A program made the translations under genes and the position numbers. The notes under the pieces were generated by a model. It had not been told where the DNA came from and ran no database searches. It saw only the letters and a program-made list of their open reading frames with translations. This document shows positions 9,035-18,227 of a stretch of DNA of 64,000 nucleotides, piece after piece (position 1 is the stretch's first letter; each line of letters begins with the position of its first letter). The DNA is taken from contig OZ243976.1 in the NCBI GenBank assembly GCA_965214795.1, forward strand, positions 2,418,001 to 2,482,000. Direction: 5' to 3'. Origin of the DNA: JAJDXW01 sp965214795 (GTDB lineage Bacteria > Pseudomonadota > Gammaproteobacteria > HK1).

Positions 9035-10168
9035 CTAGGGCCCGTGGACGGCGACGTAGTCCATGAGACTCGGAATGCCCGGCTGCCAGAGGTCTTCCGC
9101 ATCCGGTGGTTTCCAGATGTAGCCGACCGTAGCCAAGCGGTCCCGGCATTGCAACACTCGGGCGGTCGACCCATCCGTTGCCAAGACCTCGGCAATGGCC
9201 GCATTCAGCTCGCGGCTGCGCAAGGCCGCGCGTTCGCCGAACGCCGCGGCCATGCCTGCGGCCACGGCCAGGAGCTCGTGTCGTTCCAACTCCTCGCGCC
9301 GATCTTCGTAATACGCGGACCTTTGCCGGCCAAACTCCGGTGCGGCCACCGTTACCAGAGGCTCGTCTATTCGGGTCGCGCCTCTCGATCGCACCGCCGT
9401 CCACAGCGCGGCTCCCCATAGCTGGAGGAAATAGGGGTAGCCCTGACTTTCCTCGACCACCCGCGCCAGCGCGGTCTCGTCGAAGGCAATCGCCGGCGTT
9501 TGCTCGGCCAGGGGACGCAACAGCGCCAAGGCGGCCGCGGTTTCGTCCAGTCGGCCGATGCCCAGCTTTTCCGCCCGGCTCCAGAAGGTGGCCGACATCG
9601 TGTTGAGGTGAGGTTGCAGGCCGGGAGTGCCCGCCATCACCAGCAGGAACGGCGCCTCGGCGGAAGCCGTCTGGCTGGCGTTCAGCAACGCTTTGCCCAC
9701 TTCCCGTTCTAACGTATGGGCTTCGTCGAGAAGCAATACCAGCGGCCGCCGCGCGCAGCGCGCCGTCAACAACAAAGTCAATGACCGGCCCTGGCCGCCG
9801 AGTTCCCAGCCGAGTCGTCCGATGCCCATCGAGACCGACAGTGTGTCCGGTCGTAGCGAGCTAAACCGGGAAGGAGGCACCAGAGTAGTGGCCAGCCGGT
9901 CCAGATCCGGTATTTCGTCGGGAGTCAGCCATACCACGTCGAAGTCGGCGTCGCCGGCCTCGATCTCGCGGTGAAGCCAACGAAGGAGCGCAGTCTTGCC
10001 GTTGCCGCGGGGGCCGGAGAGAATCGCGTCTCGTGGCGCGCCCTGACCGGCGTGCAGGTAGGCCAGCAGGTCCAGCAACTTGCGTTGCTCCTCATCCCGG
10101 CCGGCCAGATACGGCGGAATACGCCCGCGTCCCGGAACGAACGGATTGGGGACTCGGCGCTCGCTCAT
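9035..10168 (-). CDS. AAA ATPase, ORC1/CDC6-like (AAA_16 type)
   Basis: A 377-residue P-loop ATPase starting at ATG 10168. It opens with PNPFVPGRGRIPPYLAGRDEE, followed by Walker A SGPRGNGKTALL (about residue 45) and Walker B LVLLLDEAHTLE (about 130). The C-terminal half resembles the winged-helix part of ORC/Cdc6-like or STAND-type ATPases. Such proteins are often orphan ATPases in bacteria and may act in DNA-linked or regulatory complexes. No partner gene is adjacent. The function is not known; only the ATPase assignment is secure. Confidence 0.75.
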   Translation of the reverse strand: MSERRVPNPFVPGRGRIPPYLAGRDEEQRKLLDLLAYLHAGQGAPRDAILSGPRGNGKTALLRWLHREIEAGDADFDVVWLTPDEIPDLDRLATTLVPPSRFSSLRPDTLSVSMGIGRLGWELGGQGRSLTLLLTARCARRPLVLLLDEAHTLEREVGKALLNASQTASAEAPFLLVMAGTPGLQPHLNTMSATFWSRAEKLGIGRLDETAAALALLRPLAEQTPAIAFDETALARVVEESQGYPYFLQLWGAALWTAVRSRGATRIDEPLVTVAAPEFGRQRSAYYEDRREELERHELLAVAAGMAAAFGERAALRSRELNAAIAEVLATDGSTARVLQCRDRLATVGYIWKPPDAEDLWQPGIPSLMDYVAVHGP

Positions 10169-10290
10169 CGGACGAGCATAGCAAACACCCGCTGCAAACC
10201 GCGCGATGCCGCAAGAGCGTGGCCGCTGCTCTCGGGCAGGGCTGGGCAGGGCCGCCCCCGGTCGCCCTCGGGCCGAACCGCGCCGGGCGG

Positions 10291-11193
10291 TCAGCGGGGT
10301 CGCGAGAGCGGGTCCAGGCTGTCCTGGAGGGCGTCGCCCAGGCGGTTGATCGCGAGCACGGTGACGAAGATGAGCGCCCCCGGGAGGATCGCCGCCATCG
10401 GGGCGCTTCCCATGAGCTCCTGGGCGTTGCTCAGCATGTTCCCCCAGCTCGGCAGGGGGGGCTGGATACCGAGCCCGAGGAAGCTCAGCACCGATTCGAG
10501 CAGGATGACGTGGCCGACCGCGAGGGTGGCGGCGACGAGCAGCGGAGACGCGACGTTCGGGAGCACGTGTCGCACCATGATCCGGAGCGGCCCCGCCCCC
10601 ACCGCCACCCCGGCCCGGACGTAGTCGCGCTCGCGCACGCTCAGGGTCGCGCCGCGGATGAGCCGCGCGATCCCCGGCCAGCCGAACAGAGCCACGATCA
10701 CCACGATGCGCGCGATGCCGGCCGCTTCGGACGCCGCCCACTCCGGCGGGAGTCCCGTCTTCGTGAGGTCCACCGCCGCGAACACGATGAGGAGGGGCAG
10801 GAGTGGAGCGGCGGCCACCCCGTCCGTGAACCGCATGAGGGTGGTGTCGATCCAGCCTCCGAAGTAGCCCGAGACGAGCCCGACGAGGGTTCCGAGGACG
10901 GCCGCGGCGAGCGCGCCCGCAATCCCGACCGCGAGCGACACCCGCCCCCCGTGGAGAAGGCGAAGGCCGGTGTCGCGGCCGAGCTCGTCGGTGCCGAGCC
11001 AGTGAGCGGAGGAGGGGCCCTCGAAGCGGGCGAAGAGGTCCACCCGGTCGGGGTCGAGGCCGCTCGCCGCTTCGAAGAGCGGGGCGGCGAGGCAGAGGAC
11101 CGCGAGGCCGGCGAGGACCGCCCCCGCCGCGACGCCGCGCCGGTCGCGCCGGTCGCGGCCCGGCGGAGGCGAACGCGGGCCGCTCCTCGTCAT
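10291..11193 (-). CDS. Peptide/nickel-type ABC transporter permease, DppC/OppC-like
   Basis: A 300-residue inner-membrane permease of the DppC/OppC family. It contains WLGTDELGRDTGLRLLHGGR (family signature, about 65-85), several hydrophobic segments, and the EAA-type cytoplasmic loop near RHVLPNVASPLLVA before LSFLGLGIQPPLPSWGNML. The start ATG at 11193 overlaps the stop of the DppB-like gene by 4 nt (ATGA), so translation is coupled. An in-frame GTG upstream gives a longer form that I consider less likely. No ATPase gene follows. The matching binding protein may be the gene at 30131-31834, now separated by the BREX region. Confidence 0.9.
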   Translation of the reverse strand: MTRSGPRSPPPGRDRRDRRGVAAGAVLAGLAVLCLAAPLFEAASGLDPDRVDLFARFEGPSSAHWLGTDELGRDTGLRLLHGGRVSLAVGIAGALAAAVLGTLVGLVSGYFGGWIDTTLMRFTDGVAAAPLLPLLIVFAAVDLTKTGLPPEWAASEAAGIARIVVIVALFGWPGIARLIRGATLSVRERDYVRAGVAVGAGPLRIMVRHVLPNVASPLLVAATLAVGHVILLESVLSFLGLGIQPPLPSWGNMLSNAQELMGSAPMAAILPGALIFVTVLAINRLGDALQDSLDPLSRPR

Positions 11194-12146
11194 CGGTAGG
11201 TGATGCGCGGATCGAGCCACGCGTACGCGAGGTCCGCGAGGAGGCTCGCGAGCAGGGTCACCCCCGTCGCCATCAGCAGGGCGGCGAGCGCGAGGTTGAA
11301 GTCGTTGCCCATGATGGCGTCGTAGATGAGCTTGCCCGTGCCCGGCCAGGCGAAGACGGTCTCGACCACGAGGGCTCCCGAGACCAGGGTCCCCATGTCG
11401 AGGGCGATCACGGTGGTGACGGGGATCATCGCGTTGCGAAGCGCATGTCCGACCACCACCCGACCGGTTCCCGCCCCCTTGGCGTACGCGGTGCGGATGT
11501 GATGCTGGCCGAGGGCCTCGATGACCGCCGCGCGCATGAAGCGAAGGTGTCCGCCGACGGATGCGAAGACGAGAGTCGCGACCGGGAGCACGAGGAAATC
11601 GAGCCGGTCGAACCCGCCGCGCCTCGCCCCGACGTCACCCGTCCCTCCGGCCGGCAGCACCCCGAGGCCTACCGCGAAGACGACGATGAGGACGAGGCCG
11701 AACCAGAACACCGGCACCGACACCCCGGCGAGAGCGGCGAAGTTGATGACGCGGTCGTACCAGGAGAACGGCTTCATGGCGGCGAGGGTGCCGGCCGGCA
11801 GCGCGATGGAGAGGGCGAGGAGGAAGCTCGTGCCGAGGAGGACGAGGGTGTTGGCGAGGGCGGGGCCGAGCACGTCGAGGACCGGGGCCGCGTAGAGCCG
11901 GGAATAGCCGAGGTCGCCGGTCGCGGCATGCCGGACCCACGCCCACCACCGCTCGAGGACGGGGCGGTCCAGGCCATGGAGCGCCTTGAGGCGGGCCGCG
12001 TCCTCGGAAGTGAGGTCCGGGTCCGCGGACAGCATGAGGTCGATGGGGTCGCCCGGCATGAGCCCGATGAGGGCGTACACGACGACGGACATCGCCCCGA
12101 GGACGACCACCGCCTGCCACAGCCGGCCAAGGACGAGAGCGGTCAC
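11190..12146 (-). CDS. Peptide/nickel-type ABC transporter permease, DppB/OppB-like
   Basis: A 318-residue integral-membrane permease. It has an N-terminal TM (LWQAVVVLGAMSVVVYALIGLMPGDP), the family motif LHGLDRPVLERWWAWV, and the loop HALRNAMIPVTTVIALDMGTLVSGALVVE that contacts the ATPase, followed by the FAWPGTGKLIYDAI signature. It forms a heterodimer with the DppC-like protein encoded just after it. The segment GVLPAGGTGDVGARRGG is a periplasmic loop found in this subfamily. Confidence 0.9.
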   Translation of the reverse strand: MTALVLGRLWQAVVVLGAMSVVVYALIGLMPGDPIDLMLSADPDLTSEDAARLKALHGLDRPVLERWWAWVRHAATGDLGYSRLYAAPVLDVLGPALANTLVLLGTSFLLALSIALPAGTLAAMKPFSWYDRVINFAALAGVSVPVFWFGLVLIVVFAVGLGVLPAGGTGDVGARRGGFDRLDFLVLPVATLVFASVGGHLRFMRAAVIEALGQHHIRTAYAKGAGTGRVVVGHALRNAMIPVTTVIALDMGTLVSGALVVETVFAWPGTGKLIYDAIMGNDFNLALAALLMATGVTLLASLLADLAYAWLDPRITYR

Positions 12147-12879
12147 GGCGCGGGAGGTTCCGACCTTTCCGGTCGGGAACGATCCGGGACCGGTTCGATC
12201 CGCTCCCCCCGGTCCCGCTCGGCCAAGGTCGAGGAGACCCGGGACGACGGCGCCCCGTTCGCCGCCGGCCGTGCTCCTTCCGAGCGTGAACGCAAGGGGC
12301 CGGCGGGCCCGGATCTACAATCCGGACGTCCGGATTCGCAGGAAGTCGCGATCGGACGTGGCGATGGACGCGCCATGCTCCGGAGCGGGCGCGGCAGGGT
12401 GCGCATCCATCACGAGGGCACCCTCTGCCCGACTTTCCTCCCTTGAGGCGCCGACCCGCGCCCCGGTCCTTCTCGGGCGCGAGGGCGGGACGGGCGGACG
12501 CCCATGATACGCTGGCCGCGCCTGGGCGCGCAGCCTGTTCGATTGCTCGGGCGAGGTGCCCGAGTGCCGCCTCGCAGGCTGCCGCAGGGTCACCGCGTCC
12601 GCGCACTTCGCCCGCCTGCTCGGCCGGGAACGGATCAAGGCCGTGGGCGCGTTCTACCGTTCCCGGCCACCGACGCAGGGCCGTTTTCCTGTGCGTGCGG
12701 CGAGCGACGTGCTCTGATTTCAGGGCTGATCATTTCATTTTCATTCTTGACGCGGCACTCTCGCGGGGGGTGTCCGGGGGGGCGTGGGGGGGTCGCGCGG
12801 GACGGGTGGACAGTGCGGTCGGCCGGGCCGATTGCGGCCCCTGCGATCCGGCATGGGCCGCAGGTCGGGCGGAGGACTC
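12147..12879. other. Intergenic region between dppB-like gene and arfB
   Basis: About 730 nt between divergent genes, with no gene I can support. One plus-strand frame from about 12559 to 12717 reads VPECRLAGCRRVTASAHFARLLGRE and onward, and looks slightly protein-like, but it has no good start site or known family. A G-rich run with two GGGGGG stretches lies at about 12768-12792, just before arfB. Confidence 0.4.
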
Positions 12880-13305
12880 ATGGCAACCATCGACCTCGGC
12901 GGCATCGTCGTCCCGGAGGGTGCGCTCACCTGGAAGTTCGTGCGGTCCTCGGGGCCGGGCGGGCAGAACGTCAACAAGGTCTCGACCGCGGTGGAGTGCC
13001 GCCTCGACCTCGATGCGGCCGGCATTCCGGGTCCCGTGCGCGAGCGTCTCGAGCGGCTCGCCGGAGGCCGGCTGACGGCGGGGGGCGAGATCATCGTGTT
13101 CGCCGACACGCACCGCACCCAGTCCCGAAACCGCGACGCGGCGCTCGCGCGGCTCGGGAAGCTCCTCGCGCAGGCGCGCCCCGAGCCCCGGCCGCGGATC
13201 CCCACCCGGCCCTCCGCCCGCGCCCGGGCGAGACGGCGGGAGGACAAGAAGCACCGCGGCGAGATCAAGAAGCTGCGCGGCTCGATCGACACTCGCGAGG
13301 ATTGA
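12880..13305 (+). CDS. arfB: Peptidyl-tRNA hydrolase ArfB (ribosome rescue factor)
   Basis: A 141-residue class I release factor-like protein with the catalytic GGQ loop in SSGPGGQNVNKVSTAVE (about residues 25-41). It hydrolyses peptidyl-tRNA on stalled non-stop ribosomes. The basic C-terminal tail (RARARRREDKKHRGEIKKLRG) is the part that enters the empty mRNA channel. Length and both motifs match ArfB/YaeJ. The start ATG at 12880 is chosen over upstream in-frame codons because GGAGGA lies at 12871. A stem-loop follows the stop. Confidence 0.93.
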   Translation: MATIDLGGIVVPEGALTWKFVRSSGPGGQNVNKVSTAVECRLDLDAAGIPGPVRERLERLAGGRLTAGGEIIVFADTHRTQSRNRDAALARLGKLLAQARPEPRPRIPTRPSARARARRREDKKHRGEIKKLRGSIDTRED

Positions 13306-13311
13306 TGAAAA

Positions 13312-13335
13312 TTCGCCGGCAAACCAGCCGGCGAA
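13312..13335 (+). terminator. Stem-loop after arfB
   Basis: A perfect 9-bp stem (TTCGCCGGC / GCCGGCGAA) with a 6-nt loop begins 6 nt after the arfB stop. There is no T-run on the plus strand, so it may be a weak or Rho-assisted terminator. It also separates arfB from the BREX promoter. Confidence 0.5.
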
Positions 13336-13348
13336 ACATGCGTTGAAT

Positions 13349-13377
13349 TTGACCCGGTTCTCGTCATCCGTTATGGT
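13349..13377 (+). promoter_or_regulatory. Predicted sigma70-type promoter of the BREX operon
   Basis: TTGACC (13349-13354), a 17-nt spacer and TATGGT (13372-13377) lie immediately upstream of the first BREX ORF. Transcription from it would start at about 13384-13386, only a few nt before the ATG at 13387, so the transcript would be leaderless or nearly so. Prediction from hexamers and spacing only. Confidence 0.5.
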
Positions 13378-13386
13378 CCCCCGGTC

Positions 13387-14184
13387 ATGGGCGCGAATTC
13401 CAGTCTGAGCTTCGATTCCGGGATCGCCAGTCTCTCCCCGAACCAGGCATCGCTATGGGGCTTTCGCTCGGGCGATCGGGGGACCCACACCAGCCGAACC
13501 ATCATGCTTGACGAGCTGAGCCGGCTCTTGGGCCTGGTCCCGGAAAAAGCTGGCCGCCAGGAGTACGTGGACGCCGTTACGCGCGACAACTGCCTCGGGA
13601 AGCGGACCGGGGCGAACCGTCGGATCTCGCTTCAGCGTCTGACCGAGCTCTACGGCTTGGACGGCCGGCTTCTTCTCTTCCGCGCGCTCAGGAAACTCTG
13701 GGGACGGTTCGAGGCGAGCCGCCCGTTGCTCGCTCTTCTTCTCGCCCTTGCCCGAGACCCTCTGCTCAGGGCGACCGCGCGGGCGGTGATCGCAACCCCC
13801 TTCGGCCACGAGTTCGGCCGGCAGGCCATGAAGGACGACCTGTCGGAATCCGTCGGGGATCGGTTCAGCGAAGCGACGCTCGACAAGGTGGTGCGGAACG
13901 CCTCGTCGTCCTGGACCCAGTCGGGCCACCTCAAGGGCCGGGGTCGAAAGACGCGACGGCGTGTCGAGACGTCGCCTGGAGTGACCGCATACGCGTTGTT
14001 GCTCGGGTTTGCGACCGGACGCCGTGGCCGCCTGTTGTTCGAGACGCCGTGGGTTGCGGTCCTCGATTCATGTCCCGGTGCGCTCATCGACGCCGCCGTC
14101 GATGCCAGTCGGCTCGGGTTGGTAAACCTCAAGCATTCGGGGCAGATGATCGACGTGTCGTTCCCGATGGCATCTGTCCGGTAA
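13387..14184 (+). CDS. First gene of the BREX operon (BrxA-position protein)
   Basis: A 265-residue protein in the place of brxA, 17 nt before brxB and in the same orientation. It contains TRDNCLGKRTGANRRISLQRLTEL and LLALLLALARDPLLRATA. It looks mostly helical and soluble, with no signal peptide. It does not obviously match the classical DUF1819 BrxA sequence as I remember it, so I leave the symbol blank; assignment rests on position. In known BREX-1 systems BrxA is a small DNA-binding accessory protein. The start ATG 13387 directly follows the predicted promoter, with no Shine-Dalgarno. An internal ATG at 13504 could be the true start. Confidence 0.6.
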   Translation: MGANSSLSFDSGIASLSPNQASLWGFRSGDRGTHTSRTIMLDELSRLLGLVPEKAGRQEYVDAVTRDNCLGKRTGANRRISLQRLTELYGLDGRLLLFRALRKLWGRFEASRPLLALLLALARDPLLRATARAVIATPFGHEFGRQAMKDDLSESVGDRFSEATLDKVVRNASSSWTQSGHLKGRGRKTRRRVETSPGVTAYALLLGFATGRRGRLLFETPWVAVLDSCPGALIDAAVDASRLGLVNLKHSGQMIDVSFPMASVR

Positions 14185-14201
14185 GGAGTGGGAGCTCGTC
14201 A

Positions 14202-14771
14202 GTGGGGCGCATCGACATGCTGGTTGAGCGCTACCAGCGGTACATTTCGCTTCCGTGGCAAAGGGATCTGGCTGCGGCGCAGCGCGCGATCTTCATCGTC
14301 TACGACAAGGCGGATGAGCGGCGGATACGGGCGCGCAAGGTCCTCTTCGAGCTCGCGACCAACGAGGCCGGCCACACTTGGGTCGAGTGCGATGTGACCC
14401 GGGCGTTTGCGGAGTGGATGGCGAGCACCGAGTATCGCGAGAGCTACTTCGAGTCTCCCCAAGACCTGGAGCTCCAGCTCGAGGGTGATTTTCCGGAGCA
14501 CGTCGCCCGCCAGGTACGGAAGGCGCTGACGGCGCCGGAAGCGGGTGATGGCTCGGTGGTCGCTCTCTTCGGCATTGCTTCCCTTTTCGGATTCGCCCGC
14601 GTCTCGGAACTGATGAAGGCCATCGAGCGGGACGTAAGGGGCCGCATCGCAGTGTTCTTCCCCGGTGAGTACGAAGACGGCAACTATCGCCTGCTGGACG
14701 CGCGGGACGGCTGGAACTACCTCGCGGTCCCAATCACCGCGCGCGAAGATCGGGGGGTGTACGGGGTATGA
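14202..14771 (+). CDS. brxB: BREX protein BrxB (DUF1788)
   Basis: A 189-residue DUF1788-type protein. It contains WQRDLAAAQRAIFIVYDKADERRIRARK, HTWVECDVTRAFAEW and, near the end, GRIAVFFPGEYEDGNYRLLDARDGWNYLAVPI, which is the most characteristic block. The GTG start at 14202 follows GGGAG at 7-nt spacing. Its stop overlaps the brxC start by 4 nt (ATGA). BrxB is a core component of BREX; its exact biochemical role is unsettled. Confidence 0.85.
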   Translation: MGRIDMLVERYQRYISLPWQRDLAAAQRAIFIVYDKADERRIRARKVLFELATNEAGHTWVECDVTRAFAEWMASTEYRESYFESPQDLELQLEGDFPEHVARQVRKALTAPEAGDGSVVALFGIASLFGFARVSELMKAIERDVRGRIAVFFPGEYEDGNYRLLDARDGWNYLAVPITAREDRGVYGV

Positions 14772-17700
14772 AGAACCGGGACATATTCCGGAAGGATCCC
14801 GACCACATCACGCTGCTCAATAACGGCGTCGCGGCCATGAGCGACGTGGCGACCGCGGACGAACGTCGCACCCTGCGCTTCGAGCTCGAGCATTTCGTCT
14901 GCGAAGGCCAGTATCGGAGCGGGCTGGTCCGGATCCTCGAATCCTACCTCGGCCGCCAGGGCCAGCCCGAGCAGCCGGCCGCCTGGATCAGCGGCTTCTT
15001 CGGCAGCGGCAAGTCGCACCTGGCGAAGATGCTGCGCTTTCTTTGGACGGACTACACGTTTCCTGAAGACGGGGCCAGCGCCCGCGGCCTCGCGCATCTC
15101 CCGAACGACGTAGTGGAGCTCTTGCGGGAGATCTCGACCCTCGGCCGGCGAGGCCATGGGCTGCACGCGGCCGCGGGAACGCTCGGCGCGGGGGCGGGAG
15201 GCAGCGTCCGCCTCGCCTTGCTCGGCATCGTGTTCAAGTCCGTCCGGCTTCCGGAGAGCTTGCCACTGGCGCGCTTCTGTCTCTGGCTCGAGAAGAACGG
15301 GATCTACGAACAGGTTCGAGCCGAGGTCGAGGCGAAAGAGCGGGACTTTCGGAGCGAGCTGGGCGCCCTCTACGTGAGCCCCCTCATCGCGAGGGCATTG
15401 CTCGTCGCGGACCCGGGTTTCGCGGCCAGCGAGCTGGACGCGAGGGCGGCTCTCCGTGCCCAGTTCCCGAAGCCGAGCGACATCACGACGGACGAGTTCG
15501 TCGACGCGTTGCAGGATGCGCTCGTCTCCGGTGGCGGGATGCCGGGCACCGTCATCATCCTCGACGAGGTGCAGCAGTACATCGGCGACGACACCGGCCG
15601 CTCCTACGTCGTCCAGGAGATCGTCGAAACGTGCAGCAAGCGGTTCGGCGATCGTCTCCTCTTCGTGGGCACCGGACAGACGGCGCTTTCCGGCACCCCG
15701 GCGCTGCAACGTCTTCAGGGCCGGTTCACCGTCAACGTCGAGCTCTCGGATCACGACGTCGAGACGGTGATCCGGCGAGTCGTTCTGGCCAAGCGTCCGG
15801 ACCGGATGAACGACGTTCAATCGGCGCTGGAGGCGAGCGCGGGGGAGATCGACCGCCACCTGCGGAGCACGCGGATCGGCCGCCGCGGTGAGGACAATTC
15901 GGTTCTGGTCGACGACTACCCGTTGCTGCCGGTTCGAAGGCGCTTCTGGGAACACGCGCTTCGAGCGGTCGATCGCGCGGGGACGGCCGGCCTGCTCCGC
16001 ACGCAGCTTCGCATCGTCTACGACGCCATCCGCCGCACCGCCGACGAGTCGGTGGGTACGGTGGTGCCGGCCGACTTCCTCTTCGAGGCGTTGTCGGCTG
16101 ACCTGCTGCGGTCCGGCGTGCTGCTCCGCGAGATCCACGAAGCGATCGTCAAGTTGGGAGCCGACGGCACCGGGGAGGGCGAGCTCAAGTCCCGGATCTG
16201 CTCGCTGGTGTTCCTCATTCGGAAGCTTCCCCGCGAAGCCGGCGCGGACATCGGAGTTCGTGCAACTGCGGAGACGTTGGCGGACCTTCTGGTGAAGGAC
16301 CTGGCAAGGGATGGGGCGGCGCTCCGGGGGCGGTTGCCGGCGCTGCTCGACGAGCTCGTCGAAGCCGGCACGCTGATGAAGCTCGAGGACGAGTACAGTC
16401 TGCAAACCCGGGAGGGGAGCGATTGGGAGGCCGAGTTCCGCAACCGGAGGAGCCGGATAGCCGACGACGTGACGAGCATGGCCGCCAAGCGCGCTTCGCT
16501 CCTCGGTGCCGCGGTGCAGGATGCGATAGGGTCCGTCAGGTTGCTCCAGGGAACGTGCAAGGAGCCGCGGAAGCTCGCCCTGCACCTATGCCCCGATCCG
16601 CCGCCGGACGGCGGCAACGACATTCCCGTATGGATCCGCGACGGTTGGGGAGCCGGTGAGCGCAGCGTGCTCGCCGATGCCCGCGCCGCCGGGCCGGACA
16701 GCCCCGTCCTGCACGTATTCGTGCCGAAGTCCCGTGCCGATGGTCTCGCACGCCTCATTGCCGTGCGGAGCGCGGCGACCGATACGCTGGAGTACAAGGG
16801 CGTGCCTTCTTCCCCCGAAGGCATCGAGGCCCGCCAAGGCATGGAGACTCGCCGGGCCGAGGCGGACAACCACCTGCGAACACTGGTGGCCGACATCGTC
16901 AACGGAGCAAAGGTGTTTCAGTGCGGCGGCAACGAGCGGCTCGAATCGACCCTGCCCGACAAGGTCCGGGAGGCCGCCGATGCCTCCCTGGGTCGACTCT
17001 TCCATCGGTTCGGCGAGGCCGACGACGCCCGCTGGCCCAAGGTGATCGAACGCTCCCGAGCGGGCGCCGAACACCCCTTGGAGGCGCTGAACTACGACGG
17101 CAAGACCGAGGAGCACCGAGTGTGCTTCGCCGTGTTGTCTTTCATCGGTGCGGGAAAGCGGGGCAGGGAAGTGCGCAATCACTTCTCCGGCCCGCCGTAC
17201 GGGTGGCCGAGGGATGCCATCGATGCCGCCCTCATCAGCCTCTTCGGCACCGGGCACCTGCGGGCTGCCTTGAACGGCGCGGCGTTGCAACCGCGTCGGC
17301 TCGATCAGGCGAAGGTGCCGAGCGTCGATTTCCGGACCGAGAGCGCGACCATCGACACCCGACAGCGCCTGAAGCTGCGAAAGCTCTTCCAGAGCGCGAG
17401 CGTCGACTGCAAGCCGAACGAAGAGTCGGCGGCTGTGGGCCGGCTGCTGAGCCGCCTTCGCGATTTGGCGCAAAGCGCCGGCGGAGAACCGCCGCTCCCT
17501 GAACCCCCCGATACCCGCCACCTGTCGGAGCTCGGAACGGTGGCCGGCAACGAGCAGCTCCTGTCCGTTCTCGGCCGGCACGACGAGCTTGCGGCCAACT
17601 TCGACGAGTGGACCGGAGCGGCCAAGCTCGCCGGCGAGCGCATTCCCGCGTTCGAGCGCCTGCAGCTCCTCGCCCGGCACGCGCAAGGCCTGGAGATTGC

Positions 17701-18214
17701 GGGCGAAGTGGAGCCGCAGGTCGAGGCGATCGTCGCGGCTCGCCGTCTCCTCGACCCATCGGACCCGGTGCCCGGGCTCGCCTCGAAGCTGACGGATGCG
17801 CTGCGCAGTGCGCTAGCGCAAGCGCAGGAGCGCTACGACGAGGTCTACGAAAGGGAGCAGCGGAGCCTGGAGGACGCCGAGAGCTGGCGGCGCGTGGCCG
17901 CGGAGGATCGGGACGGAATTCTGGCCTGCTTCCACTTGGAGAAAGTGTCCAAGGGTGCGACGGGCACCGAGCAGGAGGTTCTGGAGTCCCTCGACCGCAT
18001 CTCCCTCGGCGGCTGGCGGACGCGCATCGCGGCCCTCCCCCAGATGTTTACCGACGCCCGGGCGGAAGCGGATCGACTCGTCGAGCCGAAGATCCGTCAC
18101 GTGAAGCTCGGAAGCGCTACCCTCCGCACTCCGGCCGACATCAAAGCATGGGTCGAGACGACCGAGCGGGAACTGCTGGAGCAGGTCCGACACGGCCCGA
18201 TCATCATTGGCTGA
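14768..18214 (+). CDS. brxC: BREX ATPase BrxC
   Basis: A 1148-residue P-loop ATPase, the usual size for BrxC. The N terminus has the typical RDPDHITLLNNGVA-like block, followed by Walker A SGFFGSGKSHLAKML (about residue 77) and Walker B VIILDEVQQYIGDD (about 261). The motif EHFVCEGQYRSGLVRILESYL precedes the ATPase core. The C-terminal third is helical, with acidic stretches. No stop or frameshift is present. BrxC/PglY is one of the core BREX proteins needed for defence. It is translationally coupled to brxB; the next gene starts 13 nt after its stop. Confidence 0.93.
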   Translation: MKNRDIFRKDPDHITLLNNGVAAMSDVATADERRTLRFELEHFVCEGQYRSGLVRILESYLGRQGQPEQPAAWISGFFGSGKSHLAKMLRFLWTDYTFPEDGASARGLAHLPNDVVELLREISTLGRRGHGLHAAAGTLGAGAGGSVRLALLGIVFKSVRLPESLPLARFCLWLEKNGIYEQVRAEVEAKERDFRSELGALYVSPLIARALLVADPGFAASELDARAALRAQFPKPSDITTDEFVDALQDALVSGGGMPGTVIILDEVQQYIGDDTGRSYVVQEIVETCSKRFGDRLLFVGTGQTALSGTPALQRLQGRFTVNVELSDHDVETVIRRVVLAKRPDRMNDVQSALEASAGEIDRHLRSTRIGRRGEDNSVLVDDYPLLPVRRRFWEHALRAVDRAGTAGLLRTQLRIVYDAIRRTADESVGTVVPADFLFEALSADLLRSGVLLREIHEAIVKLGADGTGEGELKSRICSLVFLIRKLPREAGADIGVRATAETLADLLVKDLARDGAALRGRLPALLDELVEAGTLMKLEDEYSLQTREGSDWEAEFRNRRSRIADDVTSMAAKRASLLGAAVQDAIGSVRLLQGTCKEPRKLALHLCPDPPPDGGNDIPVWIRDGWGAGERSVLADARAAGPDSPVLHVFVPKSRADGLARLIAVRSAATDTLEYKGVPSSPEGIEARQGMETRRAEADNHLRTLVADIVNGAKVFQCGGNERLESTLPDKVREAADASLGRLFHRFGEADDARWPKVIERSRAGAEHPLEALNYDGKTEEHRVCFAVLSFIGAGKRGREVRNHFSGPPYGWPRDAIDAALISLFGTGHLRAALNGAALQPRRLDQAKVPSVDFRTESATIDTRQRLKLRKLFQSASVDCKPNEESAAVGRLLSRLRDLAQSAGGEPPLPEPPDTRHLSELGTVAGNEQLLSVLGRHDELAANFDEWTGAAKLAGERIPAFERLQLLARHAQGLEIAGEVEPQVEAIVAARRLLDPSDPVPGLASKLTDALRSALAQAQERYDEVYEREQRSLEDAESWRRVAAEDRDGILACFHLEKVSKGATGTEQEVLESLDRISLGGWRTRIAALPQMFTDARAEADRLVEPKIRHVKLGSATLRTPADIKAWVETTERELLEQVRHGPIIIG

Positions 18215-18227
18215 GGAGGCGCGCGCG

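Noticed and set aside
12666..12700. Third R2 copy suggested by CAGGGCCGTTTTCCTGTG
   Set aside because: Only the first about 15 bases resemble an R2 end; no matching second end or target duplication is seen nearby.
12559..12717. Small plus-strand ORF with a Cys-containing, Arg-rich product
   Set aside because: No convincing start, no ribosome site and no recognisable family; it may be chance or a fragment.
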